Program-made: the position numbers and the translations under genes | The notes under the pieces: generated by a model | Told to the model about the DNA's origin: nothing | What the model saw: only the letters and a program-made list of their open reading frames with translations | The model's database searches: none | Shown here: positions 22,244 to 28,577 of the stretch, piece after piece | Layout of the letters: every line of letters starts with the position of its first letter | Numbering within the stretch: the first letter of the stretch is position 1 | Source of the DNA: CAYURP01 sp964447175 | GTDB lineage: Bacteria > Zixibacteria > MSB-5A5 > SM23-73-2 | Assembly: GCA_964447175.1 (NCBI GenBank) | Contig: CAYURP010000035.1 | Coordinates: 1-28,577, forward strand | Direction of reading: 5' to 3' | DNA: 28,577 bases

Positions 22244-23220
22244 CTGGTTGGCAATAGCATATCCTGCTTTTTTAATCCCTCGGGCAGCTCGAACTCCGCA
22301 TCAGCTACCCCTTTTGCCTGGATCTCGGTTACCTCAGTGGTCATCTCAAATATGACCCCTTTTTCTCCTGGCTCCTCTTCCTTTTCCACCTTCTTGCCCA
22401 TCATCTCCATAGCCTTCCTCATCTGTTCTTCCTGTTCAGCTCTTTCTTCCTCAGATCCCGCTATTCCCTCGCCTGAAGCTTTCATCTTAACCATGGTAAG
22501 CATGGGAAAACCTTTTATCTCATTCATCTTTTTTGCCAGCCCTTCAGTATTCAGCCCGAACTGGCCCAAACCCTGCGCAAAATTCGCATATTGACCCCCT
22601 TCCCATCCCATCTTCTGGGCCATCTTCATCTGGAAATCCTGAAGCTGGTCGTATCCTTCAACCTTGGGGGAAACCCAGAGATCTGTTTGAACCTCAAATT
22701 CCTGGGCTTTGCCGGTCTGGGGATCCCTTCCTTCAGCTATCATGGTTATAATGTATTCCTCGCACTCGTACCCGCCAATTTTCTTTTTCTGGCCGGTCTT
22801 TTTTACGTCAAATTTGAGTTTCGCCTCAGGCTCTTCCTCTGGTTTTTCTTTCACCTGTGTTTTCACTCTCTCCATCATCTTTTTCATCTGGTCAAAAGTC
22901 ATCTCGGTGTAAGTTTTTTCGGTCAAATTGATCGTCCAGATCAAATCCTTATCCAGTCGAGTGATGGTAAGCTGGTTTTGCTCGCCTCCTCCAGGCATGA
23001 ACTGGGTCATGGCTCCGGCGAATTTTGTTTTTGTGTCTTGCCTTTGTTTATCACCTTTCAACATAGTCGTAGTTTCCATATCAATCTTACCCATTCCCAT
23101 AATTCCCGAAGTACTGGCTTTAGATTTGTATACCAGATCGGCAAAGGAAACGGAAAACGAGAAGAAAAAGAGAACAAATAAAGAGAGGATGATTAAAAGA
23201 TAATTTTTAGAGGAGTACAT
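22240..23220 (-). CDS. Exported DUF4412-like protein
   Basis: This 326-residue protein starts with a clear Sec signal (MYSSKNYLLIILSLFVLFFF, cleavage likely after SFA near residue 27). The mature part resembles DUF4412-type proteins: an opening strand with YKSKAS, the stretch ETTTMLKGDKQRQDTKT, TITRLDKDLIWTINLTEKTYTEM (a repeated pattern of reporting a bound state), and a block KKIGGYECEEYIITM. A long acidic region (EKPEEEPEAK and EEERAEQEEQMRKAMEM) is low in complexity. It is probably a periplasmic or surface protein of the lipoprotein-carrier-like beta-fold group, but there is no established function. ATG 23220 follows AGGAGGTG by 4 bases, a very strong ribosome-binding site. It is a single gene with its own candidate promoter. 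Confidence 0.75.
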   Translation of the reverse strand: MYSSKNYLLIILSLFVLFFFSFSVSFADLVYKSKASTSGIMGMGKIDMETTTMLKGDKQRQDTKTKFAGAMTQFMPGGGEQNQLTITRLDKDLIWTINLTEKTYTEMTFDQMKKMMERVKTQVKEKPEEEPEAKLKFDVKKTGQKKKIGGYECEEYIITMIAEGRDPQTGKAQEFEVQTDLWVSPKVEGYDQLQDFQMKMAQKMGWEGGQYANFAQGLGQFGLNTEGLAKKMNEIKGFPMLTMVKMKASGEGIAGSEEERAEQEEQMRKAMEMMGKKVEKEEEPGEKGVIFEMTTEVTEIQAKGVADAEFELPEGLKKQDMLLPTR

Positions 23221-23254
23221 AAAACACCTCCTGGTTTAAAGAGTTTAATCTTTC

Positions 23255-23283
23255 ATATTACAATTTAAACGCAATAGAAACAA
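23255..23283 (-). promoter_or_regulatory. Candidate promoter for the DUF4412-like gene
   Basis: On the minus strand TTGTTT (23283-23278) is followed after 17 bp by TAATAT (23260-23255), each four of six to consensus. It stands 35 bp before the start codon, with the strong Shine-Dalgarno sequence AGGAGGTG at 23232-23225 between. Confidence 0.4.
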
Positions 23284-23323
23284 GATGCAATAAGATAATT
23301 ACGATTTTTCGAAAATTAGCAAA

Positions 23324-23367
23324 TCTGTTTCATCTGTTGGGAATTTCCTGTTTCATCCGCTGGGTAT
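23324..23367. repeat. Solo copies of the TTTCATCTGTTGGGAAT module
   Basis: TCTGTTTCATCTGTTGGGAA occurs at 23324-23343 and a degenerate copy (CTGTTTCATCCGCTGGGTAT) at 23348-23367. The same module ends both composite repeats (14392-14408 and 23643-23659). The gene-free stretch 23221-23644 otherwise holds a promoter, a hairpin repeat at 23406 and composite repeat copy B. Confidence 0.8.
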
Positions 23368-23405
23368 CGTTTTCCCATCCAGCCATAATCATTAGTTATC
23401 CTTCG

Positions 23406-23490
23406 TTGGTGGCGGAATTAGATTTCCGCCACCATGTTTTTAAGGCTGGGTAAATCCCCGGAACGGATCTTGATGACAATTGCCCAACCA
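23406..23490. repeat. GGTGGCGGAA hairpin and adjacent TTGCCCAACC word
   Basis: GGTGGCGGAA/TTCCGCCACC (23408-23433, 6-nt loop) is the same hairpin as at 4112-4137. CAATTGCCCAACCAA (around 23477-23491) is the reverse complement of the TTGGTTGGGCAATTG at 4075-4089. The same two repeat words therefore occur together at both places, in opposite order. Confidence 0.8.
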
Positions 23491-23494
23491 ACTG

Positions 23495-23659
23495 CAAATG
23501 CATGACCACAAGAAGAGGGATAAACCCTCTTCTACGCGTAGCGGAGCCTTTATGGCTCCGATTCAAATATATCTATGACAAGGTTAGGAAACCTCGTCCT
23601 ATCCCCCATAGGTGAACATAAATGTTCACACTCCAATATCCGTTTCATCTGTTGGGAAT
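23495..23659. repeat. Composite modular repeat, copy B
   Basis: This is a second copy of the element at 14249-14408, same orientation. Modules in order: CAAATGCAT, GAGGGATAAACCCTC, CTACGCGTAG, CGGAGCC-TTTAT-GGCTCCG (intact hairpin here), GACAAGGTTAGGAAACCTCG, GTGAACATAAATGTTCAC (23612-23629), and TTTCATCTGTTGGGAAT. Its last module supplies the stop codon and last four residues of the acetyltransferase gene at 23645. Confidence 0.9.
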
Positions 23660-24268
23660 CTCTTTTTTGTTTAGCCATATCTCCCTGTTCATTTCCATCT
23701 CCTCAAACTGAACCAGAATGTCCTTTCCCTTTTTTCTGAAATATTTTCTCACGCTCTTGAATCTATCATTTGAGAATACATCGATTTGGGCTCGAGGATC
23801 GTGAAGGTTGAACTTGGTCCTGAGATGCTTGAACCCGCATTTCTCATAGCATCTGATGGCTCTTTTGTTCAAAGCAGCAACATCCAGAAACAGCTTCTCG
23901 TAGCCTAACTCCTCAAAGTAGTAATTCATCAGGGTTAAAAGGGCATCGGTCCCATATCCCTGATCTATATATTCATATCCCAGGTAAATACCCATCCAGG
24001 AGCTTTTACTTTTTCTATCAATTTTATAAAGAGATAAAAAGCCGATCAGATCGCCCTTCAAATTATCAATAGAAAAATAGACCAGATTGGGATCCTCTTT
24101 TTTCCTCATATACCACAATTCTTTTTCAACTTTAGACAAAGGAGGGCGGTTATAATGATAGTACAAAGGATCAGGATATGGCTTCCATTTCAATCTCCTT
24201 TCGATATCCTCCCTTTTTAGATCCCTGACGATTGTCTTTTTTCCTTTTAAATATAGATTATCCAGCAT
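23645..24268 (-). CDS. GNAT-family N-acetyltransferase
   Basis: This 207-residue protein has the GNAT fold of the RimJ-like group. It starts with KKTIVRDLKREDIERRLKW and has the acetyl-CoA pyrophosphate loop QGYGTD (103-108) after YLGYEYID. The motif-B region ALNKRAIRCYEKCGFKHL (132-149) follows. Substrate cannot be inferred. The C-terminus (about 160-207) is basic and not part of the core domain. Its last residues IPNR and the TGA stop come from the TTTCATCTGTTGGGAAT module of the composite repeat, so the repeat has probably replaced the original end. ATG 24268 lacks a clear Shine-Dalgarno sequence. The neighbours are accessory genes and no operon is evident. Confidence 0.87.
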   Translation of the reverse strand: MLDNLYLKGKKTIVRDLKREDIERRLKWKPYPDPLYYHYNRPPLSKVEKELWYMRKKEDPNLVYFSIDNLKGDLIGFLSLYKIDRKSKSSWMGIYLGYEYIDQGYGTDALLTLMNYYFEELGYEKLFLDVAALNKRAIRCYEKCGFKHLRTKFNLHDPRAQIDVFSNDRFKSVRKYFRKKGKDILVQFEEMEMNREIWLNKKEIPNR

Positions 24269-24286
24269 AGCTAAAGCTTTAAATAC

Positions 24287-24312
24287 GGGTAGGAATGAGA
24301 CACCTGACCCAG
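24287..24312. repeat. Degenerate GGGTAG...CTGACCCAG repeat
   Basis: GGGTAGGAATGAGACACCTGACCCAG keeps both ends of the hairpin family seen at 25453, 26037 and 28475 (GGGTAG at the left, CTGACCCAG at the right), but its centre has diverged. The rest of 24269-24389 shows no feature. Confidence 0.4.
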
Positions 24313-24389
24313 CGGTTTGTCATTACACACGTTTGTGCAAGCCAAATAAAACGTAATGCGAATTAACCTCAGAGCCCCTCAAATAATGG

Positions 24390-24854
24390 TCAATCATCTG
24401 TCTTATCCCAGTAGTGATGTCGTTTGCCCTTTTTTATCCAGGCTTCCAGCCCCATTTCTTTGATAGCTTTCAAATTCTTCATGCAGGAATCAAAATGAAG
24501 CCCCATCATCCAGGTTTTGAGCTTATTACACGTCTCAAGATCATCGCACTCATAACAGGCATAAAAACCTTTGTCCATGCAGCATTTCCTGATCTCGCAG
24601 GAGGCTTCGCTGTCCTTCCTTTCCCTGCAAATTTTAGAGCATTTCAAACCGGTCATAAATCCGAGCATCTGATGAAACCTGTGATAATCCTTAAGCACTT
24701 TGGGAAAGACAGCTTTTGCAGTCCGATCAAACTGATGATTCTCCAGCACCGTCATTAAGCTCTTTGCCCTTTTGGCAAGCAGACCCGTATACCCTAAACA
24801 ATCACCGCAATAAAGCCCGCAATAGGCCAGTAATTCCTTTTTATCTTCCATCAT
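24390..24854 (-). CDS. DUF3795 family protein (first of a tandem pair)
   Basis: This 154-residue protein starts MMEDKKELLAYCGLYCGDC, the DUF3795 signature with three cysteines (C12, C16, C19). Further cysteines follow in CSKICRERKDSEASCEIRKCCMDKG and CYECDDLETCNKLKTW, spaced like the zinc-binding pattern of this family. The core is helical, and the C-terminus WIKKGKRHHYW is also typical. DUF3795 has no established function. ATG 24854 is chosen because AAGGA lies 6 bases before it; the upstream ATG 24884 adds a basic, non-family N-terminus. It is followed upstream (on the transcript) by a paralogue at 24902-25372, 47 bp away, so the pair are co-oriented and probably co-transcribed. Confidence 0.8.
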   Translation of the reverse strand: MMEDKKELLAYCGLYCGDCLGYTGLLAKRAKSLMTVLENHQFDRTAKAVFPKVLKDYHRFHQMLGFMTGLKCSKICRERKDSEASCEIRKCCMDKGFYACYECDDLETCNKLKTWMMGLHFDSCMKNLKAIKEMGLEAWIKKGKRHHYWDKTDD

Positions 24855-24901
24855 CTTGCTTCCTTTTCTATTTTTATTTCGCATAAAACGTCTTCAAAAG
24901 G

Positions 24902-25372
24902 CTATTCTTTTTCATTTACAGTATAATTTATTTTAACTGGTTTCAAGCATTTTGTGCATTTTTTTAAATACCAGGACAGTTTAGCACCGCATTCGCATTC
25001 CCATCTCTTTGCCTTATAAGCCAGCCAGGTCTCTTCTCCTTGGTTCCTCAATTTTCTTAAATTATTAATCACATCCGAATGGTGCGGCATGCCATCGTTA
25101 TTAAATTCGATTAACAATTCACAGGGGAATTTATCACATTCCCCGCAATGAGGAATATCCTTACTCACAGCACAAGCTCTTATTTTGCATCCACCGGATT
25201 GAGCATCCAATCTGCAGCCGGGACAGAACTCCAATTCAGCATCCTTATATTTATCATATTTGGAGGGCATATCCTGCAGGTGTTTATGATCTTTCTCCTC
25301 GAATGCAACCTTAAAACTGCAAGCCCCGCAATAAAGCCCGCAGCAAGCAATCAAATCTTTTTTATCTTTCAT
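24902..25372 (-). CDS. DUF3795 family protein with C-terminal zinc ribbon (second of the pair)
   Basis: This 156-residue protein starts MKDKKDLIACCGLYCGACSF, the DUF3795 signature. It then has CPGCRLDAQSGGCKIRACAV and CGECDKFPCELL, and NLRKLRNQGEETWLAYKAKRW. Unlike its neighbour it ends in a rubredoxin-like ribbon CECGAKLSWYLKKCTKCLKP (about 125-145), so two cysteine-rich modules are fused. Metal binding is very likely; function is unknown. ATG 25372 follows AGGA by 4 bases. It is transcribed towards the first DUF3795 gene, 47 bp downstream. The two proteins share their start but diverge strongly after it. Confidence 0.82.
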   Translation of the reverse strand: MKDKKDLIACCGLYCGACSFKVAFEEKDHKHLQDMPSKYDKYKDAELEFCPGCRLDAQSGGCKIRACAVSKDIPHCGECDKFPCELLIEFNNDGMPHHSDVINNLRKLRNQGEETWLAYKAKRWECECGAKLSWYLKKCTKCLKPVKINYTVNEKE

Positions 25373-25431
25373 CTTTTCCTACACTTGTTAAAAGACTAAA
25401 TCTTTGTAAACTATTTCTCCTGAATAAAAAA

Positions 25432-25481
25432 GGGTAGCTCTAAGTTTCCGTTTGGGTAGCCCTGGGTCTCCTGACCCAGGG
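25432..25481. repeat. GGGTAGCCCTGGGTCTCC hairpin repeat
   Basis: CCCTGGGTC (25460-25468) pairs with GACCCAGGG (25473-25481) around TCCT, nine perfect pairs, after the left flank TTGGGTAG. A truncated left half, GGGTAGCTCTAAG, precedes it at 25432. Further members lie at 26037 and 28452-28500. Confidence 0.85.
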
Positions 25482-25500
25482 AACCATTAAATCTAATTTC

Positions 25501-25995
25501 TCATTCCAGCCATTTGCTCATCATAACAAAATCCAGCCCGTACCAGTGTTTTCTGAAATACGACTCGGGCACAAATCCGCATCGCAGATAAAAGCTGACT
25601 GTAGGGGCTAAAGCAGGAAAAGTATAGGCAAATATCTTGTGGCAGCCCTTGCTTTTCGCATATTCAATAACTTTATTCATCAATTTTTTCCCGATTCCCT
25701 TACCCTGAACCAGGGAATCAACGCATATCCAGGACAGATCCAGAAGCCCGCCCTGGGTTACTCTGCCCATAGCCAGCCCCACTACTTCAGATTTTTCAAC
25801 ACCCACAAAGGTGAAGGAGTTTTCACTTTTGATAAAGTGCAGCAGAGTCTCAAAAGAATAGCGTTTCAGCTCCTCCTCAAAAAGCTTTTCAGGATAGATT
25901 TCCTTTTCATATTTTTCCCAGGACTCCCTTCTCACCCGATGAGAAATATCAACACAAGCTCCTATATCCTCCTCACTCATTTCCCTGATAACCAT
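25501..25995 (-). CDS. GNAT-family N-acetyltransferase
   Basis: This 164-residue protein begins MVIREMSEEDIGACVDISHR, the normal first strand and helix of the GNAT fold. The core strand is LLDLSWICVDSLVQGKGIGKKLM, with the acetyl-CoA loop QGKGIGKKL at 97-105. Motif B is APTVSFYLRCGFVPESYFRKH. Length is standard and all elements are present. It is more like the general acetyltransferase_1 group than its relative at 23645; the substrate is unknown. ATG 25995 follows GAGGAG at a good distance. It lies between two members of the GGGTAG hairpin family, with no clear operon partner. Confidence 0.88.
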   Translation of the reverse strand: MVIREMSEEDIGACVDISHRVRRESWEKYEKEIYPEKLFEEELKRYSFETLLHFIKSENSFTFVGVEKSEVVGLAMGRVTQGGLLDLSWICVDSLVQGKGIGKKLMNKVIEYAKSKGCHKIFAYTFPALAPTVSFYLRCGFVPESYFRKHWYGLDFVMMSKWLE

Positions 25996-26033
25996 CTAAA
26001 TCTCCTCATTTTCTATAGTCAAGAGTTCCATTT

Positions 26034-26064
26034 GTCTGGGTAGCCTTGGGTCTCCCGACCCAGG
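26034..26064. repeat. GGGTAGCCTTGGGTCTCC hairpin repeat
   Basis: CTGGGTAGCC is followed by the stem 26045-26052 (CTTGGGTC) pairing with 26057-26064 (GACCCAGG), with one G-U pair and a TCCC loop. It is a close relative of the copy at 25460. The rest of 25996-26189 is non-coding, without other signals. Confidence 0.8.
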
Positions 26065-26189
26065 CATCTTGATTAATGTTTTGCAGATAAAATAAGTTGT
26101 CTAAGATAATTTGTAAAAGTTTTTAATTTCACATTTATCCACCGTTGTCCGAAGTGGCCATTGTTCCTCTTTTTTTTCATCGCATCATC

Positions 26190-26918
26190 CTATTGAAATC
26201 TTCTGTAAAGCAACTTTATTGCTGGGAAAATGAAAAGAATGAAGAATCCTATAAGCACTAAAGTATCCGCAAAAACAATCATGCTTGAACTCGCCGAAAA
26301 AGAGTAACGGAGTCCATCAACGGTGTAAGTTAGCGGCATTACATTAGCGAGATATTGCAATACCACAGGCATAGCTGAGACAGGATATACAACACCACTA
26401 AGAAATATCATCAAGAAACGGGGTAAATTAAGCAAGGTTTGAGCCTCAAATACCTCCTTCACTAAAACGCATAAAAGAGCTCCAAGGGATGAAAAAACTA
26501 AAAGCGAGGGAATAATGATTAGAATAAGATAAAGTAGGTTAGGATTAAGCCCGAGAATGACTACCGACCCGGTCGTCACTATAAATGTCATCATAAACCC
26601 AAAAATTGCTCCACCCAACACCTTGCCCAGAAGCACTGCGGGCAAGCTAACGGGTGCTAAGAGTAATCTTTCCAGAGAACCGAGCCGAAGCTCAAAATTG
26701 ATAACCACCGCTTCGGCAGCGGTGGTGCTGAATAAAATAGTCATCGCAATAAGCCCGGGCACTAACTCTTCAAAGCTACGAGGATTCCTCAAGTAAAAAG
26801 CTAAAATCCAGGTAATAGGAAAGACAACACCCCAACTAACCGCGGGAGGCTTGAGGTAGTATGTCCTCATATCTTTTAAAGCAATATAGAAAATGCCTCG
26901 TAAGCTATCGCGCCACAT
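26190..26918 (-). CDS. ABC-2 type transporter permease
   Basis: This 242-residue inner-membrane protein has six predicted helices in the ABC-2 pattern. KDMRTYYLKPPAV is a short cytoplasmic start. Helices follow at about 28-42, 51-70, 96-115, 126-150, 166-185 and 220-238. The conserved RLGSLERLLLAPVSLPAVLLGKV loop lies between the second and third. GVVYPVSAMPVVLQYLANVMPLTYTVDGLRY is the family C-terminal signature. Its ATPase partner ends at the base just before its start (26918/26919), so translation is coupled. Substrate unknown; daunorubicin- or NodJ-type exporters are the nearest recognisable class. ATG 26918 is preceded by GGTGG. Confidence 0.9.
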   Translation of the reverse strand: MWRDSLRGIFYIALKDMRTYYLKPPAVSWGVVFPITWILAFYLRNPRSFEELVPGLIAMTILFSTTAAEAVVINFELRLGSLERLLLAPVSLPAVLLGKVLGGAIFGFMMTFIVTTGSVVILGLNPNLLYLILIIIPSLLVFSSLGALLCVLVKEVFEAQTLLNLPRFLMIFLSGVVYPVSAMPVVLQYLANVMPLTYTVDGLRYSFSASSSMIVFADTLVLIGFFILFIFPAIKLLYRRFQ

Positions 26919-27914
26919 CTATTTTCCACCTTTTTCAATCGTCATAACCATCGGGCTTAAACCCGTAATCTTGATAAATGCATCCTCAAGGCTTGGCTTA
27001 ATACTATTCACCGATTTTATCTCAATACCTTTATCCTGAGTCAGCTGGAACACTTTATCATATATGTCGGAGGGGACACCGCCATAAATCCGTATCTTAT
27101 TCTGGTTTGCTGCTGCTATTTTAACTTCGGGGAGTCTATTAGACAGCTCTTCTATCAACCTGGAAGTCTCTCTATTAAAAGAGAATTCTATTATCGATTC
27201 CTCTTCAGCTACGGATTTCATAGCTTTTGGGGTATCAATTTTTACTATTCGTCCCTTAACCAGAATAGCTACACGGTCGCACAGAAGATCCGCCTCTTCC
27301 AGGTAGTGAGTTGTAAGGAAGATAGTTATTCCCTGTTGGCGCAGGTTGCCGATCAAATTACGCAAAGAGCGGGCAGCCACCACATCCAAGCCAACCGTAG
27401 GCTCATCCAGAAAGAGAATTTTAGGGTTATGAATCAAAGCAGCAGCAATTGTTAAAGCCCGCTTCATACCTCGCGAGAAAGTGCGAAAAAGGCTATCTTT
27501 TCGCTCATAAAGTCCGAAGGTTTTTAGCAATTCTTCTGCTCTTTTTCTACGCTGAGTGCGGGGAACACCATAGAGCTGTGCCATGAATAACAGGTTATCC
27601 ATAGCGGACAGCTCATCATAGAGGTTTGAAATTTCCGGAACGACTCCAATATGCCTCTTTGCCTTCACGATTTCTGAGTTTACACCGAAGGCGGATCCGC
27701 CTCTGGCGAAAATGTCAAAACCCAAAACGGACGCTTTTCCATCTGTGGGTTTGGAGAGCCCGGTAAGCATCCTTATAGTTGTGGTCTTCCCTGCCCCATT
27801 CGGACCGAGAAATCCAAAAATCTCACCTCTTTTAATTTCAAAACTAATGTTATCAACAGCAACGAGTTCCCCAAATCGTTTTGTCAGGTCCTTGACATCG
27901 ATTACATTTTCCAT
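26919..27914 (-). CDS. ABC transporter ATP-binding protein (ABC-2 exporter, DrrA/NodI type)
   Basis: This 331-residue protein has Walker A GPNGAGKT (37-44), signature FSRGMKRAL (146-154), Walker B ILFLDEPTVGLD (166-177) and switch LTTHYLEEA. The C-terminal 90 residues (IEFSFNRETSRLIEELSNR...) are the DUF4162-type extension of such exporters. An insert (FARGGSAFGVNSEIVKAK, about 69-86) between the Q-loop region and the first helix is unusual. The stop TAG at 26921-26919 directly abuts the permease start. The start chosen is ATG 27914; TTG 27920 only adds two residues. A weak AGAGG lies 13 bases upstream. The DsrE-family gene ends 16 bp before, on the same strand, so a three-gene operon is likely. 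Confidence 0.93.
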   Translation of the reverse strand: MENVIDVKDLTKRFGELVAVDNISFEIKRGEIFGFLGPNGAGKTTTIRMLTGLSKPTDGKASVLGFDIFARGGSAFGVNSEIVKAKRHIGVVPEISNLYDELSAMDNLLFMAQLYGVPRTQRRKRAEELLKTFGLYERKDSLFRTFSRGMKRALTIAAALIHNPKILFLDEPTVGLDVVAARSLRNLIGNLRQQGITIFLTTHYLEEADLLCDRVAILVKGRIVKIDTPKAMKSVAEEESIIEFSFNRETSRLIEELSNRLPEVKIAAANQNKIRIYGGVPSDIYDKVFQLTQDKGIEIKSVNSIKPSLEDAFIKITGLSPMVMTIEKGGK

Positions 27915-27930
27915 ATGCAAAAAACAACCT

Positions 27931-28305
27931 CTAAAAAGTTAAAACTTTATCACATTCAACTGTCCACTGGGCAAATTCTTTCATATCGCTCAATTTTACA
28001 CCCTCAATTAATATAAGTTCATTTATTCCACATGCTTCAGAACAACCATTGCATGCTTTTACCTCACCACCACATTGAATTACCGATTTCAGCATTCTTT
28101 CGATATTGTAATAGCCATTCGGTGTTTTCTGATTAGGTATGGCACAAAAAACAGCATCAGCAAGTAAGAATATTTTTATCTCCACTTCTTTATGTTCTTT
28201 TTGAAGTGTCATAGCCATTCTTAATGCATTATATGCTTTTTCTGTTCCGTATGGAGCATCATTAATTATGATTAAGATTTCCATCCTGTTACCTCTTGTC
28301 TTCAT
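27931..28305 (-). CDS. DsrE/DsrF-family sulfur-relay-like protein
   Basis: This 124-residue protein matches the DsrE fold. The first strand is EILIIINDAPYGTEKAYNALRMAMTL, followed by KIFLLADAVFCAI (middle strand). CGGEVKACNGCSEACGI carries cysteines at about the position where DsrE/TusD proteins bear the persulfide cysteine, and a C-terminal TVECDKVLTF closes it. In sulfur oxidisers such proteins pass sulfane sulfur between partners; many stand-alone ones have unknown roles. The start ATG 28305 is supported by AAGGAG 9 bases upstream, though ATG 28284 (MEILII) matches the family N-terminus better. It lies 16 bp before the ABC ATPase gene and may share its message. No other sulfur genes are present. 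Confidence 0.85.
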   Translation of the reverse strand: MKTRGNRMEILIIINDAPYGTEKAYNALRMAMTLQKEHKEVEIKIFLLADAVFCAIPNQKTPNGYYNIERMLKSVIQCGGEVKACNGCSEACGINELILIEGVKLSDMKEFAQWTVECDKVLTF

Positions 28306-28451
28306 TTTCTTTATCTCCTTGTTTCAACCTCAAAGTTGCTATGCTCAGCGGCTGGAAACTACCATAGAACTTCGTTGAATCTGACGTTTGGATTACCATC
28401 TAATTCTACCTATTGTCTATTAATCTTATTAGTCTGAAGTTCGATTGATAC

Positions 28452-28503
28452 GGGTAGCTTTGGGTCTCCTCTTGGGTAGCCCTGGGTCTCCTGACCCAGA
28501 GGT
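28452..28503. repeat. Paired GGGTAGC...GGGTCTCC repeats
   Basis: A left-half unit GGGTAGCTTTGGGTCTCC (28453-28470) is followed directly by a full unit, TTGGGTAGCCCTGGGTCTCC (28473-28492) plus TGACCCAG, whose stem pairs 28483-28489 with 28494-28500. A T-rich run follows, also reading as the end of a minus-strand gene. This is the same family as at 25432 and 26034. The rest of 28306-28502 has no other feature. Confidence 0.85.
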
Positions 28504-28577
28504 TATTTTTTTAATACATAAATAATCCAGGGTGCGATTTTCGTTTCATTAACCCATTCGAACGGTTCATCGTCCCT
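28503..28577 (-). CDS. 3' end of an unidentified minus-strand gene (cut by window edge)
   Basis: On the minus strand the frame from base 28577 reads RDDEPFEWVNETKIAPWIIY and then VLKK, ending at TAA 28505-28503. The stretch is rich in aromatic and charged residues, like a real protein C-terminus. The family cannot be named from 24 residues. Its stop codon abuts the paired GGGTAG repeats. Confidence 0.5.
   Translation of the reverse strand, partial: RDDEPFEWVNETKIAPWIIYVLKK

Noticed and set aside
22591..23181. 196-residue open frame on the plus strand opposite the DUF4412-like gene
   Set aside because: It is leucine/phenylalanine-rich antisense of a signal-peptide-bearing gene with a strong ribosome-binding site.
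14249..23659. The region between the composite repeats as a composite transposon
   Set aside because: No transposase, integrase or target duplication is seen. The two copies are direct and lie at gene ends, as other repeats in the window do.
1..28577. tRNA, rRNA, CRISPR array or riboswitch
   Set aside because: No cloverleaf with a TTCGANTC-type arm, no evenly spaced repeat-spacer array, and no known aptamer core was recognised by eye. Covariance-model searches were not possible.

Overview
The window is about 28.6 kb of moderately AT-rich DNA from a diderm bacterium, probably an uncultivated lineage seen as a metagenome contig. A Lol-type lipoprotein export pair and several proteins with Sec signal peptides imply an outer membrane. 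The McsA-McsB-ClpC arginine-phosphorylation quality-control set is best known from Firmicutes but also occurs in many candidate phyla. Dense families of short palindromic intergenic repeats also fit genomes of the FCB/candidate-phylum type. The exact phylum cannot be fixed from the sequence.

Positions 1-12.8 kb are a conserved housekeeping half, all on the plus strand. It runs: the 3' end of nadB; a small GIY-YIG nuclease gene bracketed by two inverted-repeat elements; guaA; lysS; a Lol-family permease and ATPase; mcsA-mcsB-clpC; rpmA; an ElbB-like gene; and the two subunits of a class I (Fe-S) fumarase. It ends in a row of three hairpins, the last an excellent intrinsic terminator. Spacing suggests lolC-lolD-mcsA-mcsB as one unit, clpC-rpmA as another, and elbB-fumA-fumB as a third.

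Positions 13-28.6 kb are an accessory half, mostly on the minus strand. It starts with a lone gene whose C-terminus looks like a nucleoside 2-deoxyribosyltransferase/TIR-like domain, lying between repeat clusters. Next comes a probable operon for two exported TldD-like proteins (one with intact zinc ligands, one without) plus a DUF1847 protein. A stand-alone RibD-type reductase is divergent from it. Then follow an isochorismatase-family gene broken by one in-frame TAG, a stand-alone tandem-ACT protein, a patatin-like phospholipase, an exported DUF4412-like protein, two GNAT acetyltransferases, two tandem DUF3795 proteins, and an apparent operon of a DsrE-family protein with an ABC-2 exporter. 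The right edge cuts a further minus-strand gene.

The most distinctive non-coding content is repeats. There are (i) CATTGCGAGGAGCG inverted-repeat elements on both sides of the GIY-YIG gene, (ii) a composite repeat of about 145-165 bp present twice, 9.2 kb apart, built from small palindromes, (iii) a GGGTAGCCYTGGGTCTCC hairpin family in the last 3 kb, (iv) a GTAGGGGCGGA/TCCGCCC hairpin family that doubles as a terminator, and (v) GGTGGCGGAA/TTCCGCCACC and GGTTGGGCAA/TTGCCCAACC hairpins. Two repeat copies supply or overlap the stop codon of the adjacent gene. No tRNA, rRNA, CRISPR array, transposase or prophage gene was seen.
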